This document shows, in pieces, positions 50,119 to 59,301 of a stretch of 64,000 nucleotides of DNA. Location of the stretch: the NCBI RefSeq assembly GCF_002743255.1, contig NZ_PDYY01000015.1:1-64000 (forward strand), given 5' to 3'. The notes beneath the pieces are model-generated. The model saw only the letters and a list, made by a program, of their open reading frames with translations, searched no databases and was not told where the DNA came from. The DNA is from Sporosarcina sp. P2 (GTDB lineage: Bacteria; Bacillota; Bacilli; Bacillales_A; Planococcaceae). Position numbers and translations under genes: made by a program. Position 1 is the first letter of the stretch. Each line of letters opens with the position of its first letter.

Positions 50119-51606
50119 ATGACGAACGTATCCGAGAAATCCAAATTGACGACTTACGGCAATATCATCAACGGCCAGTCCGTACAGGCGCAAGACGGAG
50201 CTGTATCAAACAGTATCGATCCATCTACAGCGGAAGTATGGGCAACCATTCCTTCTAGTAAAAAGGAAGACGCGGAATGGGTCGTCCAAGCAGCACGCGC
50301 AGCATTCGATGACTGGGCGAATCTACCCGCCCGTACACGCGGCGATTATCTGCGCAAGATCGGGGATATGATTCCCGAGTATGCTGCGGAGTTGCTTGAA
50401 CTTGAAACGCGTAATAACGGCTGGGTACTAGATGAGTATCAGTATTTGGCGGAAGTGCTAAAGCAGGTCTGGTACGACGCAGCAGGAGCGGCATCTCTCG
50501 TAGGTGCACAAGGTCGTACAGTACAGATGGGCACTGGAGATTTTGGTTTCACCTCACGTAAGCCATACGGGGTAGTAGTCGGAATTTTACCTTGGAACGC
50601 ACCTTTGTTCACCTTTACGATTAAGGCTGCCTATGCGCTAGCGGCAGGGAATACAGTCATCATAAAACCGTCTGAGAGTGCGGCGGTCGGTTCATTGCGA
50701 TATGGGGAGTTGATTTCACACATTTTACCGCCTGGCGTACTGAATGTCATTTCGGGTGCGGGTCGTGAAATCGGGGATTACCTAGTCTCTCACAAAGAAG
50801 TGAATAAAGTGAGTTTGACAGGATCGAAGGCAACAGCGGAGCGCATCACAAAAGCGACTGCGCATTCACCGAAGTCGTTGATCTTTGAACTCGGGGGGAA
50901 ATCTCCGAATATCGTCTTTGAAGATGCGGACATCGATCAAGCGGTACACGGATTGATCAACGGCATCTTCACACCGAACTCTGGCCAGATTTGTGTAGCG
51001 GGTTCACGCATGCTAATCCAGCGATCCATTTATGACGAAGTGATTGGTCGTTTAAAAGAGTTGATGACGGACAATGAATTCGTTAAACACGGTGATACTC
51101 TGGATACGAACAACACTATGGGGCCTATCGCGAACGAAGCGCAATATCAGTCGGTGTGCGGGTTTATCGATGAGGCATCAAAAGAAGGGTATGAAGTCGT
51201 CTTCGGAGGAAAGTACGGTGGAGAAGCTGTTCTACCGGGACAACCAGAATTTGCGGATGGTTATTGGGTGCAGCCTACGCTCGTTAAAGTAGCTGACAAC
51301 AGTTCAAAACTAGCTCATGAAGAAATTTTCGGTCCAGTGGCGGTCGCTATTCCGTTTGATACGGAAGATGAAGCCATTCAAATCGCGAATGACACGAATT
51401 TTGGCCTGGCAGCGGGTGTATGGACACAAAATCTCAGTCTTGCACATCGTATGATTGATAAGCTTCAAGCAGGTAATGTCTGGGTCAATACGTACGCTAG
51501 AGTAGGTGCAGATCTTCCGTTTAGCGGCGTTAAAGAGAGCGGTTACGGTACAGACTCGGTTCTGGATTATACAGTAGAAAAAGCTTGTGTCATCAATATC
51601 CGGTAA
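50119..51606 (+). CDS. NAD(P)-dependent aldehyde dehydrogenase
   Basis: A 495-residue ALDH. Catalytic Cys292 is in NSGQICVAGSR, and the general-base Glu in IFELGGKSPN; cofactor blocks are GILPWNAPLF, IIKPSESA and LTGSKATA. Sixteen bases separate it from the dehydrogenase gene. In this operon it would oxidise the aldehyde released by the aldolase candidate to an acid, pulling the cleavage forward. Confidence 0.93.
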   Translation: MTNVSEKSKLTTYGNIINGQSVQAQDGAVSNSIDPSTAEVWATIPSSKKEDAEWVVQAARAAFDDWANLPARTRGDYLRKIGDMIPEYAAELLELETRNNGWVLDEYQYLAEVLKQVWYDAAGAASLVGAQGRTVQMGTGDFGFTSRKPYGVVVGILPWNAPLFTFTIKAAYALAAGNTVIIKPSESAAVGSLRYGELISHILPPGVLNVISGAGREIGDYLVSHKEVNKVSLTGSKATAERITKATAHSPKSLIFELGGKSPNIVFEDADIDQAVHGLINGIFTPNSGQICVAGSRMLIQRSIYDEVIGRLKELMTDNEFVKHGDTLDTNNTMGPIANEAQYQSVCGFIDEASKEGYEVVFGGKYGGEAVLPGQPEFADGYWVQPTLVKVADNSSKLAHEEIFGPVAVAIPFDTEDEAIQIANDTNFGLAAGVWTQNLSLAHRMIDKLQAGNVWVNTYARVGADLPFSGVKESGYGTDSVLDYTVEKACVINIR

Positions 51607-51766
51607 ACAGTCCATAACGTCTGATCTGTGGCAGGAGAGCTTCGGTTTTGCGCCAAGCATATCGAAATCTCCTTCTGCAGATCTTCACTTTAAACCACAA
51701 CTAGATTTGACATAATGAATAAAGCTTGTAAAAACTATGACACTATCGATAAAGGGAGGCCACTAC

Positions 51767-53209
51767 ATGAATGAAGCGGCATTGAAAGATCAATCGATTA
51801 ATAGAGGTTTTTTATTCATAAGTTTCGGAGCATTCTTTATTATGTTAAGTTTAGCAACCCATCTTCCCGCATACCCGCATATGCTGGCGGAATTTAATCT
51901 GACGCCAGGATACGCGGTGTGGATGCAACTGGGTCTGGCTGTTGGTTTAACAGGATTCCAGCCACTACTTGGATGGATTGGCGATTCGTTCGGATTGAAG
52001 ATCGTCATTCTAATTGGCGGTATGTTCATGGTCATCGGATCATTGCTTGTAGCCTTCTCGTTTTCTTTCTGGGTGCTCGTTCTCGGTTTATTCTTTAAAG
52101 GTATTTCAGGCGCGGCGATTGCACCATCGGGAATTGCCTATGCGGGTAAATTCATGATCGGGACGCAACGCGCGAAAGCGATTGGAACGTTTGCGGCGTT
52201 CATTACAATTGGTGCAGTCTTCGGTCCGGTAATCAGCGGTATGATCGTCGACACGGCGAACTGGCAGGCAAGCTTTATATTCACTGCTATTCTCGGTGGT
52301 TTAGGCATTGCACTCTTTGCTTTTGTTCCACATGTCAAAGTACAAGCACGTAAGAAGTTGGATGTTCTCGGCTTGATTTTCGTTATCGCTCTATTGCTCG
52401 GTTTGCTGACGATTCCAACATTCATCAACAGCTTCGGAATCGAATCAGGAATGTGGATTCCCTCATTGCTAGTATTCGTCACTGCGTTAATCATCTTGAT
52501 CTTTGTAGAGAAAAAACAAAAAGCACCGTTGCTTGATTTAGAGTATGTTGCGAATCGGAACTTCTGGGTACCTACGACGATTGCTGTATTCATCTTCCTT
52601 GGTTACTCGGGTGTGATGTACTTATTAACATTCTTCGTACAAAGCGTACAAGGAAAAGCCGCTACAACAGTAGGTTTCCTGCAGATGGCCGTATTCCTTG
52701 GCACCTCCGTCGCAGCTTATTTAAGCGGAAGAATTATGAAAAAGCTGTCAGCACGATTGATTATAGGATCGGGAATTCTTGTCTTTTCTTCCGGAATCAT
52801 CATGTTGAATTTCGTGACACTTACTACATCGTTTACGTATTTGTTCATTGCTATGAGTCTGGTCGGTATCGGTGTAGGTTTCCAAACACCCGTAGTGAAA
52901 GGTCTTGTCGTATCCAAAGCTTCAACGGAACGAATGAATGTCGTGACATTTACGAATACGGTAATTGAGAACCTTGCACAGAGAATGGGCGCATCGTTAG
53001 CACTTGTTGCTTTCTCGATCTTCTCTGCAAGCGGTAATAATGTAGGAGCAATAGTGAATACATCGTGGGTAATAATGGGCTTCATCGTCATTGCATTGTT
53101 ATTCCTGCCGTTGATTCCTCGAGCGATTCCTGGCATCCACACGAGTGAAGCCGATTTGATCGATACGAACGTTGTGCCGAAAGCGTTACAAACTGAAGAA
53201 ATCAAATAA
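51767..53209 (+). CDS. MFS transporter
   Basis: A 480-residue permease with about fourteen hydrophobic helices, resembling the DHA2-type layout. The loop between helices 2 and 3 reads GWIGDSFGLKIVILIGG, a form of the MFS signature. ATG 51767 follows GGGAGG, after a 160-base gap that could hold an internal promoter. It probably imports the acid used by the operon; export cannot be excluded because many DHA2 carriers are exporters. Confidence 0.85.
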   Translation: MNEAALKDQSINRGFLFISFGAFFIMLSLATHLPAYPHMLAEFNLTPGYAVWMQLGLAVGLTGFQPLLGWIGDSFGLKIVILIGGMFMVIGSLLVAFSFSFWVLVLGLFFKGISGAAIAPSGIAYAGKFMIGTQRAKAIGTFAAFITIGAVFGPVISGMIVDTANWQASFIFTAILGGLGIALFAFVPHVKVQARKKLDVLGLIFVIALLLGLLTIPTFINSFGIESGMWIPSLLVFVTALIILIFVEKKQKAPLLDLEYVANRNFWVPTTIAVFIFLGYSGVMYLLTFFVQSVQGKAATTVGFLQMAVFLGTSVAAYLSGRIMKKLSARLIIGSGILVFSSGIIMLNFVTLTTSFTYLFIAMSLVGIGVGFQTPVVKGLVVSKASTERMNVVTFTNTVIENLAQRMGASLALVAFSIFSASGNNVGAIVNTSWVIMGFIVIALLFLPLIPRAIPGIHTSEADLIDTNVVPKALQTEEIK

Positions 53210-53243
53210 ATTGTGATGCAAAGTATAGAGAGGAGTCTTTTAT

Positions 53244-54017
53244 ATGAATATTTATGTCTTACTGAAAAAAACATTCGACACGGAGGAAGCAATTTCCGTG
53301 TCAGGCGGTCGTATTGATGAAAGCGGGGCGGAGTTCATTATTAATCCGTATGACGAATACGCAGTCGAAGAAGCGATCCAGCAACGTGACCAGCACGGCG
53401 GAACGGTAACGGTTGTGACGATTGGTGATGAGGACTCAGAGAAGCAATTGCGTACAGCACTTGCGATGGGTGCGGATGAAGCGGTACTCATCAATACGAG
53501 TGAAGACCTGGATGAAGGAGATCAATTCACGACCGCGAAAATTCTTGAAGCATTTTTTGAAGGAAAAGAAGTGGATTTGATTCTCGCAGGGAATGTGGCA
53601 ATTGACGAGGCAAGCGGACAAGTAGGGCCTCGTCTTGCGGAGCGTTTAAATATGCCTTTCATTACGACGATCGTCAAGCTGGATATTGAAGACGAAATGG
53701 CCAAAATCGAGAAAGACGTCGAAGGGGATCTCGAGAAAATTGAAGTATCCATGCCGGTACTCGTAACGTGCCAGCAAGGACTGAATGAGCCAAGATACAC
53801 GTCCCTTCCAGGTATCATGAAGGCAAAGAAAAAGCCGCTGGAGCAACTTGAACTCGATGATCTAGATCTCGATGAAGACGAAGTGGAAGCGAAGACGGCT
53901 ACGATTTCTATTTTCTTACCCCCTAAAAAGCAGGCAGGACGGATTTTGGTAGGCGAAACGGGGGAACAAGTCAAAGAACTGGTCAGCTTATTGTCTAGTG
54001 AAGCGAAAGTTATCTAA
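53244..54017 (+). CDS. etfB: Electron transfer flavoprotein beta subunit
   Basis: A 257-residue ETF-beta/FixA protein (NPYDEYAVEEAIQQRD, DLILAGNVAIDEASGQVGPR). It accepts electrons from acyl-CoA dehydrogenases together with the alpha subunit. ATG 53244 follows AGAGAGGAG. The acidic stretch LEQLELDDLDLDEDEVEAKT near the C terminus is an unusually charged linker. Confidence 0.94.
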   Translation: MNIYVLLKKTFDTEEAISVSGGRIDESGAEFIINPYDEYAVEEAIQQRDQHGGTVTVVTIGDEDSEKQLRTALAMGADEAVLINTSEDLDEGDQFTTAKILEAFFEGKEVDLILAGNVAIDEASGQVGPRLAERLNMPFITTIVKLDIEDEMAKIEKDVEGDLEKIEVSMPVLVTCQQGLNEPRYTSLPGIMKAKKKPLEQLELDDLDLDEDEVEAKTATISIFLPPKKQAGRILVGETGEQVKELVSLLSSEAKVI

Positions 54018-54046
54018 GCAATCTACGAAACGAAAGGAGTTTTACT

Positions 54047-55033
54047 ATGAGTGAAAAAATACTAGTAATCGGGGAATTGCAGCAAGGGGTTCTTCGTAAA
54101 GTAAGTTATGAGACAATTGCAGCGGCAAAACAACTAAATGCCAATGCAGAAATTCTAGCATTGGTACTAGGTGATGGAGACTTGCAGCAACCGGCTGAAG
54201 AAATGATTCACTATGGTGCAGATCGTGTCGTTACCGTCTCACATGCAAACTTGAGCAATTATACATCAGAAGGCTACGGACAGGTGATCATGGAAGTGAT
54301 GCAGGACGAAAAGCCATCGGGCATGATCATGGGCCATACGTCAGTCGGTAAAGATGTGACACCTAAAATCGCAAGCCGCTTGGAACTTGGATTGATCTCG
54401 GATGCGGTGGCAATCGAAAAAGAAGACGATCAAGTCCTCTTCACTAGACCGATCTACTCCGGTAAAGCGTTTGAAAAGAAAGTGATGAAAGGCGAAGGAC
54501 TGCTATTCGCCACAATCCGTCCGAATAATATTTCCGCGTTGGAGCCTGACGCTAGCCGGACAGGCGACATCACAGCCAAAGAAGTAGATGTCAAAGACTT
54601 GCGTACGATCGTCAAAGAAGTGATCCGCAAGAAAACGGAAGGCGTAGATTTATCGGAAGCGAAAATCGTTATCGCTGGCGGACGCGGCGTTAAGAGCGCT
54701 GAAGGATTCAATGCATTGTATGAGCTAGCGGACTTGCTAGGCGGCGCTGTAGGGGCTTCCAGAGGTGCCTGTGATGCGGATTATTGCGATTACTCGCTAC
54801 AAATCGGTCAAACCGGAAAAGTAGTAACGCCCGATCTCTATATCGCAGTAGGTATTTCAGGAGCGATCCAGCATATGGCAGGCATGTCGAACTCCAAAGT
54901 GATTGTCGCAATTAACAGTGACGAAGAAGCGAATATCTTTAAAATGGCAGATTACGGCATCGTCGGCGACTTGTTCGAAGTCCTTCCATTATTCATCGAA
55001 GAACTCAAATTACAAGGCGCGTTAGTATCTTAA
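54047..55033 (+). CDS. etfA: Electron transfer flavoprotein alpha subunit
   Basis: A 328-residue ETF-alpha/FixB protein. The C-terminal FAD domain has GGRGVKSAEGF, VGASRGACDADYC, IGQTGKVVTPDLYIAVGISG and AIQHMAGM. Last gene of the CoA operon; a terminator follows. A dedicated ETF pair supports use with the two dehydrogenases upstream. Confidence 0.95.
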   Translation: MSEKILVIGELQQGVLRKVSYETIAAAKQLNANAEILALVLGDGDLQQPAEEMIHYGADRVVTVSHANLSNYTSEGYGQVIMEVMQDEKPSGMIMGHTSVGKDVTPKIASRLELGLISDAVAIEKEDDQVLFTRPIYSGKAFEKKVMKGEGLLFATIRPNNISALEPDASRTGDITAKEVDVKDLRTIVKEVIRKKTEGVDLSEAKIVIAGGRGVKSAEGFNALYELADLLGGAVGASRGACDADYCDYSLQIGQTGKVVTPDLYIAVGISGAIQHMAGMSNSKVIVAINSDEEANIFKMADYGIVGDLFEVLPLFIEELKLQGALVS

Positions 55034-55048
55034 CTACTAACCATTCAT

Positions 55049-55095
55049 AAAACAGCTTGAAAAGTTTGATCAACGAACTTTTCAAGCTGTTTTTT
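55049..55095 (+). terminator. Terminator of the CoA operon
   Basis: AAACAGCTTGAAAAGTT / AACTTTTCAAGCTGTTT arms then TTTT. Confidence 0.93.
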
Positions 55096-55205
55096 CGTTC
55101 TACTCTTTACTACCTATCCCTTCTACTGAACCAAAAGTAAATAGTGAATCTTGGAAATCCGTGTTATACTATTCTGAACTTACGGTTTATCGGAGGGGAT
55201 TCTGT

Positions 55206-57197
55206 TTGATTAATCACGATTTACTGTTGAATGACAGGAACTATGAACTGACCCATCATCAAGCCATCGCAAATAAAATCGACCCATTCCAAGTGATCAT
55301 CATACATGATCGCCAGCCCAACTTCTTTGACTATAACTACTTAATTAATTTCCCATCTGAAAACGTACGAAAAAAAGTGGATGCCAACCGTATTTTTCCG
55401 AGGGGGAAAAACGAGACATTCATTGTCCGTCAGCAAGACTACGAGGACAATATTGATTTGTTTTTCAAGATTCGTGTGGATGCAAGACGCGAAGTGCTCT
55501 CGAAAGCGACAGAGTTCATGATCGCTAAATTTTTTAGCACCTATGAAGGTCATCTGACACCGTTGCTTATGAATAAGCCAACACTCAAATGGGAAATTAT
55601 AAATAAATTACATGCCAAATACGATAAAATGGTACATGCACATACTCGTCTAAATGATGAGAATTCTTGGAATGTATTCAGCACGTGGTACAGGACGTAT
55701 TTAATGAACCATACCGTCAGTGAGATGCTTAAAAGGCATGGCTATAATACTTTAAATGCTCTTGACAGAGAAGCGTTGAATGTATTATTTCTCGAAGAAA
55801 TGAGGGTAAGTTTTGTTTCCAACGATAGTTTTCTGAATACATTCACCGCTGACGTCAACGTGTACATCGAAAAAATGGTTTCCGAAATACTTGCGGTGTT
55901 TGAATCAGAAAAAAATTCAATGGAGCAAATCAATCAATTACTCGGAGTCAGCGAGCAGATTTCTGTACATCAGCCTATCGAATCAACAGCAAAAACAAAT
56001 AATCTTGTCGTCATGAGCAATGCTATCTATCAATTCATCACGGAAGCGATTTCTAACCAGCACTTTGTCTGCGAACCCGATCAATGGCCGCGAGCAACTA
56101 TTCAAGGTGCAAGATTAACAGGTTCTTTGCAGCTACTTCCGCGTGAAGAGGAGCGAACAGCAAGTCGTATGAATCAACTGCGTAACGATGTCGAATCGTT
56201 ATCGGAAGTTGATGTGGACGTATTGGATTCTTTATGTCATATGTATTTGGCGCAAGTAGGTGACCGCGTAGAAATTCGCTTCGATGATCTACTGACAATC
56301 CGTGGACTGAAGCCAAAGCTCGGAGGAACAGGGAGGCGTGGTGGCTATGAAAAACAACAACGTATCCAAGTTTTGAAAGCGCTTTCCATCATACAGTCAC
56401 TATGGATGGAACTTGAGTCGGTTTTAGTATATGAACAAGGCAAACCTGTCAACAAGAAGATGCAAGGACGTGCGTTCATTTTTATGAATGAAGACGGCAG
56501 TCCATGCGAATTAAATGAAAAGTCACTACCCGAACGTCTATATGTGACAATTGGGGAAGTTTTTGATCCTTTCTTGCAAGGCGCTGCCAGACAAGTAAAG
56601 TTATTACCGAATCAAGCGATTGAATTCAATCCATATCAACGGAAATGGGAGAAAAAACTCATCCGTTATGTAAGCTGGCGTTGGCGTACACAGGCACGAA
56701 AAGCGAGCTACTTGCAGCCGCATAAAATCAGTACATTACTCGAGAAAATTGGTATCCCAATAGATTTACAAGCGCCTTCACGTATTCGGGACCGCCTGGA
56801 GAAGGCCCTTGACTTATTGGAGGAAGAAGGCGTAATTACATTTTGGCAATACAATCAATGGAATGAAGACAGCATGTCGAAGAAAGGCTGGTTACGTGTC
56901 TGGTTGAATGCTACGATCATCATCGCGCCACCTGACGAGATTGTTAGCTATTACGAGCCGATCGAGAGGAAGAAATCAATCAAGACGCCAAACAATTTTT
57001 CCTTAACGCAAACTAAAGAAGAAATTTGCAAGAACATGGGTAGTGATTTTAAGGAATGCCGCATCAATCGTGGTTTAACATTGAAACAAGTATCCGAAGA
57101 ATTGAATATTTCGAAATCCTATATAAGCAATATTGAACGCGGTGGTGCGTTACCGTCACACAATATCTATAAAAAGATGAAAGATTGGATAACGTAA
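55206..57197 (+). CDS. Large initiator/regulator-like protein with C-terminal XRE HTH
   Basis: A 663-residue protein of no family I can name with certainty. Residues 1-300 are mixed and helical without recognised motifs. About 340-590 look like two winged-helix parts (VEIRFDDLLTIRGLKPKLGG, then QQRIQVLKALSIIQSLWMEL; and SRIRDRLEKALDLLEEEGVI), a layout reminiscent of replication initiators. The last 50 residues are a clear XRE HTH (FKECRINRGLTLKQVSEELN, ISKSYISNIERG). TTG 55206 is preferred (GGAGGGG seven bases upstream). It sits beside leader-like repeats and a Tn3 remnant, so an origin in a mobile element or plasmid is plausible. Confidence 0.6.
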   Translation: MINHDLLLNDRNYELTHHQAIANKIDPFQVIIIHDRQPNFFDYNYLINFPSENVRKKVDANRIFPRGKNETFIVRQQDYEDNIDLFFKIRVDARREVLSKATEFMIAKFFSTYEGHLTPLLMNKPTLKWEIINKLHAKYDKMVHAHTRLNDENSWNVFSTWYRTYLMNHTVSEMLKRHGYNTLNALDREALNVLFLEEMRVSFVSNDSFLNTFTADVNVYIEKMVSEILAVFESEKNSMEQINQLLGVSEQISVHQPIESTAKTNNLVVMSNAIYQFITEAISNQHFVCEPDQWPRATIQGARLTGSLQLLPREEERTASRMNQLRNDVESLSEVDVDVLDSLCHMYLAQVGDRVEIRFDDLLTIRGLKPKLGGTGRRGGYEKQQRIQVLKALSIIQSLWMELESVLVYEQGKPVNKKMQGRAFIFMNEDGSPCELNEKSLPERLYVTIGEVFDPFLQGAARQVKLLPNQAIEFNPYQRKWEKKLIRYVSWRWRTQARKASYLQPHKISTLLEKIGIPIDLQAPSRIRDRLEKALDLLEEEGVITFWQYNQWNEDSMSKKGWLRVWLNATIIIAPPDEIVSYYEPIERKKSIKTPNNFSLTQTKEEICKNMGSDFKECRINRGLTLKQVSEELNISKSYISNIERGGALPSHNIYKKMKDWIT

Positions 57198-57215
57198 GCC
57201 AGAATGACATACTAC

Positions 57216-57531
57216 GTGTCAGATGAACTAAAATACGTAATTAATAATTTAAAACCGAACATACAGACGCTAAAATAGTGTTATACTAAGCAAAGCTCAT
57301 TTTTTGTCGAGCTTTGCATTTTCATATGTGCAATCGCAATAACTAACTGTTTTTATATTCTTAAGAAACCTGGTTCCAAATAATCCTTCTTCATTATACT
57401 ATTCGTCGCATTATATCATTTGGCAAGCTATACATACCCCACGTGTAGCAATCAAAGAGGGGAATTCGCGAGCGTGAAAAACGATGCACAACGATCGGTT
57501 GGATAAGTAGGAAATTTACATCACAATGATT
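57216..57531 (+). repeat. Leader-like cassette, copy A
   Basis: About 316 bases nearly repeated at 61998-62314. Order: CCGAACATAC box, TATACT -10 candidate, hairpin GCAAAGCTC...GAGCTTTGC (57290-57317) with TTTT, the block AACCTGGTTCCAAATAATCC, a GAGGGG ribosome-binding site and a GTG-started ten-codon frame. The Tn3 remnant begins at its right end. Confidence 0.75.
57474..57506 (+). CDS. Ten-residue conserved micro-ORF (copy A)
   Basis: GTG-started frame reading MKNDAQRSVG. It is preceded by AGAGGGG at slightly long spacing and is identical in copy B at 62257. It may be a leader peptide; translation is unproven. Confidence 0.3.
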   Translation: MKNDAQRSVG

Positions 57532-57782
57532 AGGGTCCTACCAACAAAAAGCGAAAAACATACGTTAAGCAATTTTAGATATGAAGAAAGCCGGTGTTTC
57601 CTACGCTAAGGAAGTATCGGCTTTCTTATTGTGCACTCGGGTGGCGTCAAGAAAATGCGGATTTACAACGCTAAGCACATTTTCTGAAGCCACCCGAGAA
57701 TAGATTCTTAAAATCGAGAATTAATTTTCCTGTAACTCTTTCACTTTTCTATAAAATGTTGTTTTTTTATCCTCAGTCGTAG

Positions 57783-58076
57783 TCAATGATTCTCATTATG
57801 AAAATCAAAAAGCATTAGATATGCAAAAAACTCAGGTGTTTCTTGATTAACATGAGATGTGTCGATTCCACGTTCTATAAGCATATCCACTTTTAGTTCT
57901 TCGCAATTGGAGGTTATTGCATTTAACTGGGATTCAATAATGACAAGTATTCTTTCATTATCAGATGCAATCCTCATATGATTGTAGTAATGATCACTTT
58001 TTTCATTTCTTACTACTTCATACGAAATGAAATTAAAGTGGACGGGATTTGATGAAATGTTAATAACAAGCTTCAA
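57783..58076 (-). CDS. Passenger protein of the Tn3 remnant, unknown
   Basis: A 97-residue protein from TTG 58076, eight bases after GGAGG. Its start is only a few bases from the break where the transposase gene resumes. It reads KLVINISSNPVHFNFISYEV, then MRIASDNERILVIIESQLNA and ETPEFFAYLMLFDF: a small alpha/beta protein. I recognise no family. It could be an immunity-like or antitoxin-like gene, but nothing shows this. Confidence 0.55.
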   Translation of the reverse strand: MKLVINISSNPVHFNFISYEVVRNEKSDHYYNHMRIASDNERILVIIESQLNAITSNCEELKVDMLIERGIDTSHVNQETPEFFAYLMLFDFHNENH

Positions 58077-58084
58077 CGAATCGA

Positions 58085-59082
58085 CCTCCAAAGGGTGAGG
58101 AGAAGGTTATTCTAATGGCTGCACTTATGGCAATGGGAACTAATATTGGATTGACTAAAATGGCAGATGCTGCACCTGGAATTACTTATCATCAGATGGC
58201 AAATGCTACGCAATGGTGCTTGTATGATGATGCTATAAATCGATTACAAGCCACTTTGGTAAATTTCCAGCATAAGCTTGCTCTAGCCTCTTGTTGGGGA
58301 ATTGCACCACATCTTTATCTGACAGAATGCGTGTACAAGTTGGTGTTTCATCGTTACATGCTGAAGCAAATCCTCATTACGGTACAGGGAAAGGGGCAAC
58401 TATTTATCGGTTTACAAGCGATCAGTTTTCGCCTTTCTATACGAAAGTCATTAATACAAATGCAAGAGATGCCGTACATGTTATTGACGGGTTGCTTCAT
58501 CATGAAACGGAGTTAAATATTGAAGAGCATTATACTGATACGGCTGATGATACCGACCAAGTCTTCGGTTTAAGTCATTTGTTAGGATTCCGTTTTGCAC
58601 CAAGGCTTCGTGATTTAGCTGATGCTAAACTATACACAATTCAAAAGCCAAGTGATTTTCCTGAACTAGAAAATATACTTCGAGTGCGAATTAACACAAG
58701 GATCATTCGTGAAAACTTTGATGATGTATTACGTTTAGCTCACTCTATTCGAGAGGGAAAAGTGTCCGGATCACTTATTATGGGGAAACTAGGATCATAT
58801 GCAAGACAAAACAAGTTAGCTACTGCTTTGCGCGAAAGGGGATTGCAAGATCAGCTTCAACGTGCAAGTGCTTTAAACATATTAATTACCGCAATTAGTG
58901 TATGGAATACCGTATATCTAACTGAGGCAACAAAACTGTTAAATGAAAAAGGAAATTTACGAGAGGACTTATTAAAATCTATTTCACCATTGGGTTGGGA
59001 ACATATCAATTTTCTTGGTGAATACACCTTTGATACGAAGAAAATAGCAGATTTACATTCGTTGCGCCCTCTTATTCAATAA
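58085..59082 (+). pseudogene. tnpA: Tn3-family transposase, C-terminal third, frameshifted
   Basis: ALMAMGTNIGLTKMADAAPG and the following Tn3 DDE-domain text run in one frame to LALASCWG near 58300. A frameshift then leads into TTSLSDRMRVQVGVSSLHAE, RFTSDQFSPFYTKVI, EEHYTDTADDTDQVFGLSHL and LGFRFAPRLRDLADAKLYTI, ending at a stop at 59082. A full Tn3 transposase has about 970 residues; some 330 remain. It is inactive. Confidence 0.92.
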
Positions 59083-59301
59083 AAATAATAGCCGAAAATT
59101 TCCTTAACGTAGGAAATATCGACTTTCTTTATGTCGAATTTGCTTAGCGTATGTTTTCCGCGTTTTGTTGGTAGGACCCTATTTATGGAAAAAGCGACCA
59201 ACATTTTCAAGTTTCAAGAAATGATGCCAGATCCTAAACAACCTCGAATTGTTTAGGATCTGGCATTTTTTCAAGGATAGGCATCTGCATTTCCGAGGAT
59301 T
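59083..59301. other. Right end of the Tn3 remnant and spacer
   Basis: Contains the right terminal repeat and the terminator at 59223-59272; nothing else recognised. Confidence 0.5.
59223..59272. terminator. Terminator downstream of the LysR gene
   Basis: ATGCCAGATCCTAAACAA pairs with TTGTTTAGGATCTGGCAT across a 7-base loop. The T run is on the plus strand, but the minus-strand LysR gene ends just beside it. Confidence 0.8.

Larger units (their letters stand above)
57533..59179. mobile_element. Tn3-family transposon remnant with both terminal inverted repeats
   Basis: Left repeat 57533-57569 starts GGGTCCTACCAACAAAAAGC and ends ACGTTAAG; right repeat 59143-59179 is its complement with ACGCTAAG at the inner end, the typical end of 38-bp Tn3-family repeats. 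Similarity continues inward for about 40 more bases through a GAAAGCCG...CGGCTTTC hairpin. Inside lie a 97-residue passenger gene and the last third of the transposase gene. A further long inverted repeat (CTCGGGTGGCGTCA, 57636-57702) also contains CGCTAAG. No 5-base target duplication is seen. Confidence 0.85.

Noticed and set aside
57249..57289. CCGAACATAC boxes as SOS/LexA operators
   Set aside because: Only the left half-site CGAACAT is present; no GTTCG half follows in any of the three copies.
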